A stretch of 64,000 nucleotides of DNA from Cyprinodon diabolis (GCA_030533445.1 CM060066.1:35410235-35474234), one strand, 5' to 3'; positions 20,537-32,392 are shown, counted from the stretch's first letter. Numbers and translations: made by a program. Notes: a model not told the origin generated them from the letters alone.

Positions 20537-21683
20537 CAGTGTTGGGAAAGTTCTCTTTCTACGTGAACTAGTTCAAAGTTCAGTTCACACATTTTAAAAT
20601 GAACTAATTCAGTTCATAGTTCATAATTCAAAATTTTGAACTAAGTTCACAGTTCCAAAAAATGAACTAGTTCATAGTTCTTTTTTTTTCTTCATATATT
20701 GCTCAATTACACCATAGCCTACTGTAGAACCACAGACAGCAATTATTTTATCAGTTGTAACACTGAAACTGTGCGTCAGATTTCATCTTCATATCCAGTT
20801 TTGAATCCTTATCCAACCAGGGTTTACATTAGCATTGAGGGGACAGCATTTCCCCATTGTTGCTTTAACGCTTTGTTGCTGTCCATTCACTTCACACTAG
20901 TAGCAGCTGCAGCTTTCACCCCTACAGTATATTCTCAAAAACATCAGGAAAAATGTGCTGCTTGAATGGTCTTTTTTATGAGGAATTATTAAAAGAAAAA
21001 CAGGAAAGTAGTCTTTAAGGTGCAAATGTTTTTTTAATTTTAATAATTTCTTCAATTTGAAATTCCATTTCAGTACATACTAAAAAGGAATACTGGAAAA
21101 TTATACCAGGCAGGTTTAACAAACAAGTTACATGAATAGTAAAACCCTCAAGAACATTTTATTAACACAAACTGAGGGACCAGGCTGAGGTAGGAATTTA
21201 AGGTTACTGAAGTGCGGATTTTTTTACTGAAAGCCGGCGGGCAAAGTTTGCAGAGAAATGTAAGATTGTTGCCATCATCCTCACCGACCACCTGGTCATA
21301 AAACTGTTTTAAGTGATCATACTGCTGCTTTGTCGCCTCCACGGTCGCCTCCATGCTGCTGTGGCTTCCACGCTGCATTTTGTAGCTGTAGGCTATGACA
21401 CTGGTAGCTGGTGTTGCCAGATTGGGTGTTTTCTCCCGCTACATATTAAGGCTTGTTTACGGTGTGATTTAGCCGGGGTTTCGCCTGAAGGGCTCTATAG
21501 AAATCTGGCAACCTATTGAACAAAGTTGAACTGAGAGAGCGAGTGTGCTTCACAGACACCAGAATGAATGAGTTCCCAATAACGTTCATCAGGCAGTAAT
21601 ACAGTACGTTCAGTTCACGTTCGCGCAAAATATGAACGAGTTCATGAACTTTCGTTCAATGAACGCGTTCAGGCAAAACACTG
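20537..21683 (-). mobile_element. Nested hAT element (1147 bp)
   Basis: Begins CAGTGTTGGGAAAGTTC and ends GAACGCGTTCAGGCAAAACACTG, with perfect 8-bp duplications GTCACCGA on both sides. Both ends carry clustered GAAC/GTTC palindromes (GAACTAGTTC three times on the left; GTTCATGAAC-like on the right), probable transposase binding sites. A minus-strand frame near the right end encodes a zinc-finger start, so this is a deletion derivative that needed transposase from elsewhere. It inserted into the older hAT at 19512-22462. Confidence 0.92.
21190..21378 (-). pseudogene. BED-type zinc-finger remnant of hAT transposase
   Basis: Minus-strand frame with YDHLKQFYDQVV, then LTFLCKLCPPAFSKK and TSVTLNSYL. 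The CxxC pair followed by a Ser/Thr/Asn-rich stretch matches the start of BED fingers that bind transposon ends in hAT transposases. The His pair of the finger is not preserved and the frame leaves the family soon after, so only the first coding piece survives. Confidence 0.6.
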
Positions 21684-22065
21684 GTCACCGAGTCTAAGGG
21701 CTATAATGACACTGGATTAATGTATCAATAATAAGAAATATACATATGAGTGATTAAATCGCAGCCTAGAGGGCTAAGCGTTGGACCATAGCTGGGCACT
21801 GGCCAAGACATTTTAGCTTTCCTGTGTTAATATTTCACAAGTTTTATTTCGGTCTTTCTTACACTTAGTGTGTGGATATGTGTGTGTTACAGGCGTATGT
21901 ATCAGATATTCCTAGAAATACGGAACAAGTCGCGTTCCTTATCGCTTCAATAGGGGAGGCAACATTTAACAGCCAAATATGGGGCGAATCCGTATCAGGC
22001 TAGCTTTATCTAACCTGAATATTTACAACCCTCCTGTCCTGTTGTCGATACACTGACAGAACTTA

Positions 22066-22108
22066 CCTACTGTCTTTCAACCACATTGAAAGGCTTTTTT
22101 TCATCCCG
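22066..22108 (-). pseudogene. Possible first coding exon of the outer hAT
   Basis: Minus-strand ATG at 22108 encodes MKKSLSMWLKDS and then meets AG/GTAAGT, a consensus splice donor, at about 22067-22066. A short start exon before an intron is common in vertebrate hAT genes. The downstream exon would be far to the left, past the nested insertion. Confidence 0.4.
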
Positions 22109-22470
22109 CCAACAACTTTATCCTTCTCCCTTTTTTTTTTTGCGCCCCTTTTTCTGGCGCTCCAGTCGAAGATAAAAAAATAAAAAAAATGCCTGAGTGC
22201 GCCTCTTAGGGGCGCGTGCGCAAGCCACCTGTGTGGGAAGGGAGAGCGACAGGAGGAGAGGTGAAGGGGGGGCATAATCAGTGGGGGCGCATCAGAGGGG
22301 TGCATAATCAGTGCTGTCTCTCTGTTGTTGATCGTTTTATGCTGTTAAATATAGAAAATGACAACTAGAAAAATTTATTTTCTAGAGGGGTTTTTTGACG
22401 CCCCCTCGAGTGCAGCCCCCCTATGCGTTGCATGCGCTGCATACCCGGTTTTTGCGCCACTGTCCTCCAG

Positions 22471-25400
22471 AAATGCTAAGGTCTACAAATTTGCAAAAAT
22501 GTTTAAGTTACTCCAAACTTCTAGCTTCCTGATTTCTCTACGGTTATGGCTGTGGCTTTGTTTAGGTGTAAATATGTTTCAGCAAATATTACTTAGTTTG
22601 GGGGCCTCTTGACTTTCCCTTTTAATTCAAAATTACTCCGTTTATTGATGGAAGGTTGATTTATAAGACCTTTAATCTTCAGGTACTTTTTACGCCCTCT
22701 ACTCAAAAACAAACATAAAAAACCCCCAAAAACTTTACAAAAATAAATTGTCAATTTAGTCCAGTCATGGACAGATTCTACTTCAATTCAATACATATCA
22801 CTTTGATCCTTATTCTAAAAATATCAAGAATGGTTTAGTTATGTTTCTAAATTGTAGAATGATTTATTTGTAAGGAAATGCGGTCCAAGCTTGAGAAACA
22901 AACATTTAGCTAAACTAGTATGCAGATCCAGCTAGGCTTAAATCAACCAGATTTTTTTCTCGGTATCTGAGTTCTATCAGTGACCATACCTCACAAGAAA
23001 TGGCAGTTTTTTGGGAGTTGCTGTCACCAAACAGATGTGAACTTTGGCAGTTTCTAGGCAAAACTGGATAACAGAGCCAAGAGTAAAACTTGATTTTACA
23101 TATTTAAAGTAAAGAATCAGGAGCATAGAGCTGGATATAAAAAGCTATTCTTCAAAATACAGAACTTTCTGGAGCTGCCTATCACCTTAATGTTGTAATA
23201 ATAGGCTTAGAATACATGCTTGTTCTTTGCTGTGTCTCTACCCGATCCTTCCCAGAAGCACGATCCGTTCTGCTCATGCGCTATCAGCTCATTTGTGCAT
23301 TGGCATCCAGATATAAATCCTGATCGTCCTCAATTTTATTTTGTTAAGAATACCTAAACGATGTTTTCCCTCCCCAAATATAGCAAACATACTAAAATAT
23401 AATGTGTTAAAGGTTAATAATGTATTTCCTTAAAAAAAAAAAAAGCCTTATTATCTGTTTTATCACTTGTCTGTTCCCGATCTGCACTGGAAATGGGATC
23501 CTACGCTAATCGCGCTATAGCGTTCAATCTCCAATCACTATCCTTTAGATGTTGTTATAGCTCAGTCAGAGTCCACTTAGCCCTCATGTACCTTGGCTGT
23601 CGGACAAACTTGTCCCCACTTCCACACCGCCTCGGCCGTATCTAGACCCACAGCTAGTTTCTAATTGCCCGTCTTGCATTGTGACATGGAATAACATAGC
23701 GCAGACCACGCTTTAAAAATGTCTGAGTATTATCTGCGAAAATCTCACTGCGACACCCTGCTGTGGGAGTATAACCAGCCCTTTAGAGCTCCAGTGTTCC
23801 TCTGTTAAGAGAGGAGGAATTTTAGACAAAGATGGATCAAATAAGCATAAAGCAAAGTCTCTGAATATTTACAATATTTCAATGTGATTTCTTAATTTTT
23901 TCTACTATTAATGTGTTTGTAATAATTCCCTAGAAAATATTTTCGCATTCATATGGGTGTTTTTTTTGGTTAATTTTCAGGAAAAAATGTATACCAAGGT
24001 AAAACCATTATAGCAAACAGTCCTAAATAGATAATAATTTAAATAACATTAAACAGCAAGAACAATATATATAAAGAAAAGAACAGTGTATTTTATAATT
24101 ACTCTTTGCCTACTAACAATCCATTAAGTATTATTACTGAGTTGAGCCTAAATTGTGAAAGTTAGTTGGTTGGCAGTCTGAACCACATGCAGTTGATTAT
24201 TGTGGAAACTTGTTGACAGTCCTACTGAATCTTTTGCAAACACCAGTCAAATGATTACACTTGGAAAAAAGGAAGAAACAGAGTCTGTTGTAATTTTTGC
24301 ATAATTTGAACATTTCAAAAAGATGATCTCAGTGAGTTTAGCTGTATAAATGTATTGTAGTTTTTAAAGGAAAAATCTCCTTCACTGAAAAACTTCCAGA
24401 CACGTTGATTTTAGTGTTAAACTTGAAATAAAAATAAAAACAAAACAGATAACCTTTATGATGAGAAGACTATATTCATCTCTGTGAGTGATGATTGCTT
24501 CTGACCATTCATTGGGACCTCCCTGGTTGTTTGACAGCAAACAACACTGACTGTGATCGATAGGCTCGAGGTCCCAGTCTTCTCAACTGCCTTGTGGTTT
24601 TGAAGGCTTGGGAAATCTGCCACGAAGCAAGGGCCCTCCCATCTTGTCTCAACCAAACATTGCCCGGGTGGCTCCTGCTCCCATGCTATTTGCTCACTGG
24701 AATGCAGGCATACTGAGGATAACAGGGTTTCCTAAGATCCAACCAGGACCTCTCTAATTTGGGCATCCACTCCTGCCACTTCCCCTAACCAGAAACCAGT
24801 TTAAATTGGTAGCCACGTAGAGGCTGGCATTCCCCTTTTCCTCTGTTTTAATGGGCTGTTCATTTCTGTGGCTCTTTTATTTCTATCTGTCTCTACCCAT
24901 CTCTGCTTGGCTGACACAAAAAAGCAAAATTATTTCAGTTCTGAATTACTGTCCATAACTTCAAACTTAAAGTCTGATTTGCACTTATAAATCCCCCCTG
25001 CCACTATTACTGCATCTCCAACCACACAGGTGCTATCAGTGACAGGTCAAGCACAACTGCAGAGTTAGCGCTATGCAGGCTGTGTGTGTTGTTGTGTAAA
25101 AGCAGGTTGTTTCAACTAGTGTGCATGGTAAAAAGAGTGACAGACCACCCACCTGCTCTGGCTCTTCCAATTGATGTCAGTTTGGCATCAGTGGGAGGGC
25201 AGCTAATGGGATTTTACTATCAGCACTTCAGTATAGCCAGCATGTCAGCTCTCCCTCCTCCAAAGCACTGCTCACAGTTACGCAAAGTAAAACAGTTTGG
25301 CTTGGGTTCAGCATGACATAGAAAGTAGCAGATGCTGTGCATAATGCAATGAACATTGAAGAACATGCACAGGAAAGCAAATTGTCTGTCAAAAGTCATA

Positions 25401-25794
25401 AACAGCATGGAGGTTAAATATGTGGTTAAGAATTTTGGAATGCATTACTAATTTCCATTTGCTTTTTTTAGATAACTTTCTTAGCAACTTGAAATTGTAT
25501 ATCTCATGATTAGCTTGGAGGTTGAAGCCAACAGCTAAACCAGGAGAATCCAACACTGTCGTTCAATCCAGCTATTGCCATTTTATTGATTATACACTTT
25601 AAATCACAATAAATCTATCAGTTATGTAGATCAAAATGTTTTAAATGTTTGAGCTTAAGGTCATGTTTCATAGGGCATTACTGATATCTCCCTGTACCCT
25701 ACTTTTATTAACTGTGTACATTATCAGCTTCTATATTTAACAATTCTGTTGTAGGTGTTGTACGCTCACCATTAATTCATCCTGCAGAGACTCT
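22471..25794. other. Unassigned sequence
   Basis: No coding region or element recognised. A13 run at about 23432-23444. The stretch 23460-23800 has more CpG than its surroundings and 24470-24850 is less AT-rich; both may be old repeats I cannot name. Confidence 0.45.
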
Positions 25795-26065
25795 CACAGA
25801 GAAAAGTTGCAATTAGAAAAAATAACATTTATTTATACAGAATCATATTCTTCAAAATATTTCCATCTAAGGAAAACCAGCTGATTGCGAGGACTCAATG
25901 ACTCTCTGCAATCCCTCATACTGAGCATGCATGTAGCGACAGGGGAGAGGAAAACTCCCTTTTAACAGGAAGAAACCTCCAGCAGAACCGGGCTAAATGT
26001 GAGCGGCCACCTGCCAAGGCCAACTGGGTTTCAAAGAGAAAACGCAGATTAAGACATAAACAAAG
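25795..26065 (-). mobile_element. Abundant teleost retroelement-like repeat, minus
   Basis: The minus strand has GCCCGGTTCTGCTGGAGGTT (26000-25981), TTCCTGTTAAAAGGGAGTTT and a tail ending TATAAATAAATG near 25810. I recognise this order from many teleost genomes. The A/T-rich end suggests a retroelement read on the minus strand. Family name not known to me. Confidence 0.55.
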
Positions 26066-26884
26066 TAAGTTCTTTGGGTCTCAGGTCGCGGTAGAAGACT
26101 TCGATGCTGTGAATCAACATAAGCTTGGATGAGAAACCTAGAAAAGGATAAGAGTAGTGTTCCCTCGGGGCCTGGATACTAGTGGTGGCATAAGCCAGAG
26201 GATGATTGGGACTGAGAATGAGGGAGGAGATGGTGTGTAGATGGGTGAAAGTCCGCTTGTGTGCGGGAGAGAGAAGCTGGGTGAGGAGCTAAATGAAGGG
26301 GATCTTGCAAGATGATTGGCTTTGGAGAAGGTGCAGTCCCTGTTCTGACTGGCTGGTTTTGAACGAGAAACATTGCATGTAGTTCAGGCAAAGCTGATAA
26401 TTTTTACTCCTAAGCTTCAGTTCTCTGTAAGAAACTAATTTGGTCTTTATATACTAAATGAAGCCAGTGACAGCCTTGGTGGCAGCAGACCAAAACCTCA
26501 GCAGGAGTCTGGAAAGGCTGAGAGCACACAGGCAGAAACTTGAGGCAAGTCTAGGAAAAATTGTGGCCATGAAAATAGCCCAGGTTGTGTCCATAAAACA
26601 GGAGCCAATGTGGTGTCAAAATATGGGCCAGGTGAGACAAGGAAATAAGCAATGAACAAGCAAGGGGAATAAGGAACATTGTGCAGACATCTACTTACTA
26701 TGAAGATTTCAAATGATCCAGAAGCAGTACACTGTTGAAGCTCAATATATAAGAGTAGAAGAATAGGTGTAAAGGTTTGACTAGGTTGAACTGGTTGTAG
26801 TGGAGGCAGCGATCAAGCCAATAATCTTTATTCCTGAATGCAGAGCAGACAAAGGGTGCTTCCGAACTCCTCTAACTGTAGCCC
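26066..26884. other. Unassigned sequence
   Basis: No feature recognised. A 65-codon frame at 26458-26655 with RSLERLRAHRQKLEASLGKI looks helical but has no start context or family match. Confidence 0.45.
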
Positions 26885-27117
26885 CCAGCTCAGGTGCCTT
26901 TAGTTCCGGACCTGAAGATCGATGTTCTACGCCTTCTAGATATGTCTCTGCTTCAACCCACCTGAGTCAAATAATCAGGTGATTAACAGGATCCTGGAGA
27001 GTTTGACCATATACTAAGGAGATTATCCAGTGATTTTATTTAAATGTGTTGAACCAGGGACATACCTACTGTATAAGTTCTAGAACACTGGGTCTTGAGA
27101 CTTGGAGTTGAAAGCAG
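26885..27117. mobile_element. Common teleost hAT-type MITE
   Basis: Contains TCTAGATATGTCTCTGCTTC, CACCTGAGTCAAATAATCAG, TGTGTTGAACCAGGGACATA and GGTCTTGAGACTTGGAGTT in the order of one of the most abundant teleost short repeats. The terminal CAGGGGT bases have decayed, so no target duplication can be read. Confidence 0.65.
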
Positions 27118-27695
27118 AACATTAAATATATTTATCAATTTCCATAAGGTTGTATACTTCATGTCATGCACTGAATTGTGGGATTCCTTATAGCTCTGTA
27201 GCGAAAGTTAGGGACCGCTCAAGATCCCTATATAAAAAGAAATATAATAGCAAGCAAACTCGCTCCTTTTCCTACTTATTTCCTTAGTGTCAGCACCTAT
27301 CTAGGAAAACGCTAATACAATCTGCGTTGGCTTTAGAGTCTATACCTATTTGATAAATTTGGATACAGCCATAGACAGTCAGACCAATGCTCAACACTCA
27401 CTTCTGAAAAACATACTTTAACAATAAAATTCAACTAAATAGATTTTCTCAGAAACGTTGCCTGTTCTAGGTAGGTAGGCCTACTTTGGGCCATAAGGAA
27501 AGTTTGTTTTTGTTACAGCAAAAAATGCGAAAACCTCTGGTATTTTTTATTTTTTGATCTTCTTAAAAGGGTGACATTAGTCTGATTGTTGTAGTGAAGG
27601 GACCTGTAAATATTTTTTTGCAGCATTCATTAAATGACATCGATGGTCTGGCAAAAAAAAAAAAAATACAGGGCCAAAATTGGCCTGTAGCACTG
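27118..27695. other. Unassigned sequence
   Basis: AT-rich, including an A13 run near 27654-27666. Nothing recognised. Confidence 0.5.
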
Positions 27696-28135
27696 TGTCT
27701 AACTTGGGGGGTGAGGTTGCTTGAGGACCCAAATGTAGAGATGACTCAAGCAAAGATGAGTTTGTGTTGGTTTAAAGAAAAATGGAGGCAGACATCCAAA
27801 AATTGAAAATACAAAATACAAAAGAACGAAAAACCAGAAAACATCAGGGAAAACTCACGTGGGGAGCCAGAGATGAGGAAGCAACTAACAACAACAAGGA
27901 ACCGAAACTGAGAGACTGCAGAGGTGGTGTATATAAGGGGAACAGAACAAAGCATGGGCCAATGAGCTGAATATGGAGCAGGTGTGAGTGGAACTAACTA
28001 GAAGGAAGCAAAGGGGAAAGGAAACAAGCACAAGGGGGCAATATAGAGTAACTACAGCCTGCTTGAATATAATAGAAAATAAACAAAAGTTCAACCAAAC
28101 AGAATAACTGGTGACTGAAAACTAAAAACTCAGAG
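27696..28135 (-). mobile_element. Gypsy-like LTR, copy B (minus)
   Basis: Shares GAGGACCCAAATG, GGGAAAACTCACGTGGGGAGCC-like sequence (27848-27869), a TATA box (minus-strand TATATAC near 27934), GAGCAGGTGTG and GCACAAGGGGGCAA with the copies at 17442, 35083 and 62175. Both ends are eroded. Confidence 0.7.
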
Positions 28136-29387
28136 TGTGCTGTGGAAAACCCTGCTGTAAATTAATTGTAAGCCTCAGGTAATTCACAACGCAATTAATG
28201 GAGGCTTCACTGTTGATTACTTTGATCTGTACATGGTTTCCCACCATATGGGAAATGTCTTTTCAAGAAGCTTTCCCAATCTGTAATTTTTCATGATATG
28301 AAGTGAGGATGTTCTTAGTTGGTGTTATCTGCTGTTAAGTTTCGTCCTTAATGCTGCAATTAAAAGTCATGTGCAGGAGGAGTTTGTAGCAACAAACAAC
28401 AATCAGAAATGGTTGGCACTATCGGTTGCAAAAAGGGTGATAGCTTGAAGCTGTCTCAGTCTGTTAGAGTAATGTCAAAGTATCTGCTGAGATTTCGGGA
28501 ATGATGTTAAAGGAAGGGTAGCAGTTGAAGGGGCTGGGAGACACAAGCACCTCATTATAGCATGAAGTCAGTATTCCCTCATCCAGCTCTGTCATAACAA
28601 CACCACACTACTTAAGTCTTGCCTCATCCTCACTCTTCCCTGCCTTTTAAGCTGCCTATGTCATTCTATTACTTTGGTGTTAAGAGTTCACAACTGTTCT
28701 TTACAGATTCACATTTTTAGCTTGGTGGCTGCTCTACACTTTTGTTTTTAACTCTTGGCTTTTTTCCTTCTACTTCCTTGCATTTTGCTCCAGAGGAGAG
28801 ATCTAAAGAGGGGGCCTTTTGTGTCTCACTTTGCCCCATAGGCAGTTCTTTTGCAAAGCAGATTAATAATTACAGAGTACACAACATAAGGGAAAACAAT
28901 TTCAACATCTTTGATGTCAAACATGAGAGAAACCAAAAATTACAAAGGGAAAAAGTATGACGCAGAGAAGCCTTGGAAGATTGTCTTTTTTCTGTCTCTG
29001 TCTTGGCTTTATTTCCTGTTATTGCTTCTGCTGTTTCTCACTGCATTTAAACCATTAAGCTGGACTTGAGCAACACCCCGTGCGGAGCCAAATTATGAAA
29101 AGTGCTATGAAAGAACTTTAGTGTGACACTGTGACCAAAGATGAGAAGTAACTATGTTGAAAAAAAAATCTGTCCAGCTGTTTGATACTTGGCACAATAG
29201 TTAGTTTTTTTTACATCACATGATCCCTTTAGGGCAATTTACCGTTTCATCAGTTGCACACCACTCTGGCACATCAACGTCTGCTAGTCAAAATCTGTCT
29301 GATATACAGTAACAGTTGAAAGTAAATGTAATAACTTCTTTTGGTACATTTGACCATGTGTCACATTGTGTTTCTGTTTTTTAAGAG
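28136..29387. other. Unassigned sequence
   Basis: No gene or mobile element recognised. Confidence 0.5.
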
Positions 29388-29390
29388 TTA

Positions 29391-30024
29391 GGCCCCGTCC
29401 ACACGAAGCCGAACCCTGGCCTAAACGCACAAATTTTTTACCAAACCGGCCTCTCATCCATACGAAGTCGGCGTTTCGGGGGTCTGTAAACAATCTTTTT
29501 TTTATTCAGCCTTCAGAGTGGGAAGATTTTGAAACGCTGTTTTCGCGTTTCCATCTTTAAGCTCTAACCGCATTTTTTTTTTTACACGCATGCATCATAG
29601 CGTCGCCTCTAAACACGCATGCTCGACACAGTATCACAACAACAATGGCGCCGTACTGTGTTGAATGGTTTCTGCTCATGCTACTCACCCTGCTGTCGGG
29701 CTTACAACAGAATCTTCTTCTTCTGGAATATCTCCAGGAAGAACAGAGCAATATCGACGACATAGTTCAGCACCTGAATTTGACTGAACCACGAAAATGG
29801 ACCCGCAGGGCAACCATGTTTAAATATTAGTGCGCATGCCCAACATTTCGTCGCCTATTTTTGCTTTGGCACCACAGCGCCACTTACAGGCCTGGCATAC
29901 ATTTTGCAGCGTTTTCATGCATTCGTGTGGACGATCACATTTATTTTACGTCTCCATCTTTACGACAAACGTTCTGGAAAATATTAGCGTTTCGTGTTCG
30001 TTTTGACTTCGTGTGGACGGGGCC
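29391..30024. mobile_element. PIF/Harbinger-type element, 634 bp
   Basis: Inverted ends GGCCCCGTCCACACGAAG (29391) and CTTCGTGTGGACGGGGCC (30024) match over 18 bases, and both sides carry the 3-bp duplication TTA (29388-29390, 30025-30027), typical of PIF/Harbinger. Subterminal parts repeat further (CGAAGCCGAA, CGAAGTCGGCG). It is too short for the two Harbinger genes, so non-autonomous. Confidence 0.88.
29645..29830 (+). pseudogene. Unidentified short frame inside the Harbinger element
   Basis: A 61-codon frame starting MAPYCVEWFLLMLLTLLSGL, with Leu-rich helical character, then EEQSNIDDIVQHLNL. It is the only frame of note in the GC-richer core. It may be the first exon of the parent transposon's transposase or Myb-like partner, or chance. 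No motif confirms it. Confidence 0.25.
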
Positions 30025-30027
30025 TTA

Positions 30028-30282
30028 GAGTTTCTTTGTATTTCCTAAGTTAGCAGCTGGAGTTTGTACAGTATGCTTTAGTCAGTGTGCTGCTCACAGC
30101 AAGACAGAGGAGGAGGAGAGGAAACAGATGAGGCTGCAAAAAATAGAAAGATTAGATAGGGCATTGACAGAAATATATTGCAGGTTGAGGAAAATGTGTT
30201 TACTCTAAAGTCTCCATTTGACCTAAATTATCATACAATTCAGCTTATACTTGGATTTAAACAAATTTCATTATTATTTCAT
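30028..30282. other. Short unassigned spacer
   Basis: Nothing recognised between the Harbinger and Tc1 elements. Confidence 0.5.
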
Positions 30283-31448
30283 CATGTCTCTCTTCCATCC
30301 CCCTAAACTTTTCCACCTTTTAGCACATTTCAGGCTTCAAACATAAAGATATAAAAAATGTTATGTTTTGTGAAGACAACAAATGGGACGCAATTATGAA
30401 GTGGAACAAAATTTATTGGATATTTTAAACTTTTTTAACAAACGAAAAACTGAAGTGTTAGAAAATTACTGTAATTGAGCTCTTTATTTTGAGTGCAGCA
30501 AACTTCCATTCCATTGCAGAAGTTCCATTAAGATCTCTGAATAATCCATTGACAATAAATTGTATACTGCACAAATCTGGCTTTTATGGAAGAAAGCCAT
30601 TTCTGAAAGATATCCATAAAAGTCCCGTTTAAAGTTTGCCACAAGCTAGCAGGGACACAAAGCAAACATGTGGAGGAAGGTGCTCTGGTCACCAAAAACC
30701 AAAATCAAACGTTTGGGCAAGAATGCCAGACATTATGTTTGGTGTAAAAACACAGCTCATCTCCCTGGACACACCATCCCCACTGTCAAACCTGGTGGTG
30801 GCAGTATCATGGTTTGTGTCTTTTCTTTCTTCAGCGGGGACAGGAAAGATGGTTAAAATTGATGGGAAGATGGAGGGAGCCAAATACAAGACCATTCTGG
30901 ATGAAAACCTGTTGTAGTCCACAAAAGACCTTGAGACTGGGATGGAGATTTATCTTCCAAAAAGCTAACGATCCAAAGAATAAAGCAAAATCTACAATGG
31001 AATGGTTCACAAATAAATATATCCAGGTTTAAGAATGGCTAGACAAAGTCCAGAACTGAATCTTATCGAGAATCTGCGGAAAGAACAGAAAACTGCTCTT
31101 GACAAATGCTTCAAACCAACCTAACAATTTGCAAGGAAGAATGGAGAAAAAAATCTCGATGTGCGAAACTGATAGAGACATACCCCAAGCAACTTGAAGC
31201 TGTAAATGACGCAAAAGGTGGTGTATTAAAGTATTAACTCAAGGGGGCTGAATAATTTTTCACACAGAGTTGTTCAGTTTTTTTTATTTGTTAAAGTTTT
31301 AATGTTCAATAAATTTCATTTCACCCTGTGACTGTGTCTCATTTGTTGATTCTTCACAGAAATTACATTTTTTTATCTGTTTGAAGCCTAAAATGTGGCA
31401 AAAAGTTGAGAAGTTCAAGGGGAGTGAATACTTTCACAAAGTACTATA
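30283..31448 (+). mobile_element. Tc1/mariner element, nearly full length, dead
   Basis: Long inverted repeats with Tc1-type spacing: left 30310-30420 (TTTAGCACATTTCAGGCTTC ... TGAAGTGGAACAAAATTTAT) pairs with right 31305-31425. The outermost bases are decayed on the left; the right ends GTGAATACTTTCACAAAGTA. The transposase is in plus orientation between them. The sequence follows a common teleost Tc1 family throughout, by memory. The first part of the transposase gene is missing. Confidence 0.88.
30560..31230 (+). pseudogene. Tc1 transposase catalytic domain, broken
   Basis: In changing frames the segment encodes PGHTIPTVKPGGGSIM, then KIDGKMEGAKYKTI, FQKANDPKNKAKSTMEWF and a late SPELNLIENL, the usual order of the Tc1 DDE domain. 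The second catalytic Asp, normally in a QDNDPKH-type motif, is Ala here (KANDPKN). The N-terminal DNA-binding part is absent upstream. Several frameshifts and stops interrupt it. No activity expected. Confidence 0.85.
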
Positions 31449-32159
31449 CCGTACATGGCAGCACAGTACATGTCATTTTGGCATGATATGTTAACTGCTG
31501 CAAATTGAGTTGAAAAAAAAAATTCAGTTAAAATTCAATGGAAAAAGTTAAAATCTTTTTCAAAAGTATAAGTCATTAAGCTAAAACAATAGCAAAGATT
31601 ATTCTCCATGGTTATAAAAAAATCCACTTTTTCAGTTTTTTACTCTGTGGTTTCATTAATTTCTTATCAAAGCAGTTTTTTTTACATAGTGCAAGTGAAC
31701 GTTTTTTTTATTATGTTGACCTTTTTTTTTCTCCATCTAAATATAAAGTCATAAGTTCTTACCCTGGTCACCAATAACAATCTAAAAATTTTAATATTCA
31801 AAGTGTTTAACCTATAAAGGGATAAGAGAAAAAGAAGCCATCCCAAATGTAGGAAGATGGAGCTGTCACAATCTAGAATTATGATTATGGGTTGTAATTG
31901 CAAGGTTGAGAATGATCTTTCCTTTTCTTCACTGTGAAACTCTTAACTTTGGAAAAAAATTTAGTTCCTTCTGTAGTATGCTTCATGAAACCAGTTTTTT
32001 GTCTTGGTTAATGATCAATGGTCAAAAAAGCCCACATCTCTACCCAATATATATCTTTTCCAATATATATGTTACAAAAAGATTTGTAAAGGCACATGGG
32101 AAGTGTATTATAACAGCATTTTTTTCCCCTGAGAGTTGTCTCAGAATTTTTTTTTTAAG
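31449..32159. other. Unassigned AT-rich sequence
   Basis: Nothing recognised. A 161-codon frame at 31906-32391 runs into the (AT)n tract and is artefactual. Confidence 0.5.
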
Positions 32160-32321
32160 TCACAGTTTCTCTGAGGTCTTTGACTGGGCCACTCAAGACA
32201 CTTCTGGTTTCAAATGCTTTGGAGCCTCAGGTTTTCTTACACAGTTGCACTGTGTTCAACTTCATTTAATTTCTCCTCAACACCATCTTTATCTCTACTG
32301 CAGAAAAGCATCCCCACACTA

Positions 32322-32326
<5 letters not shown>
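32160..32326 (-). mobile_element. Tc1/mariner fragment, minus
   Basis: Minus-strand translation near 32325-32295 resembles SxIVWGCFSAVE, the region after the first catalytic Asp of Tc1 transposases. Near 32200-32175 it resembles VL.WPSQS. Plus-strand GACTGGGCCACTCAAGACAC is the reverse of that segment in a widespread teleost Tc1 family. The middle is deleted, and the copy runs into the (AT)n tract. Confidence 0.6.

Positions 32327-32391
<65 letters not shown>
32324..32391. repeat. (AT)n microsatellite, about 68 bp
   Basis: Uninterrupted alternating A and T beginning within the end of the Tc1 fragment. Confidence 0.97.

Positions 32392-32392
<1 letters not shown>

Larger units (their letters stand above)
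19512..22462 (-). mobile_element. hAT transposon derivative, interrupted by a second hAT
   Basis: Ends CAGGGGCGCAAC (19512) and GTTTTTGCGCCACTG (22462) are inverted repeats, and both sides carry the 8-bp duplication TCCTCCAG (19504-19511, 22463-22470), the hAT signature. Without the inner insertion (20537-21683 plus one 8-bp duplication) it is about 1.8 kb, too short for a whole transposase gene. Minus-strand coding scraps lie near both ends: a first exon at 22108-22066 and an acidic exon at about 19944-19711. It is an internally deleted copy. Confidence 0.9.

Noticed and set aside
23460..23800. CpG island or RNA gene
   Set aside because: CpG is only mildly raised, and no promoter motif, A/B box or RNA fold was recognised.
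31906..32391. 161-codon open frame
   Set aside because: It runs through a Tc1 fragment and ends in the (AT)n tract as Tyr-Ile repeats; no domain.
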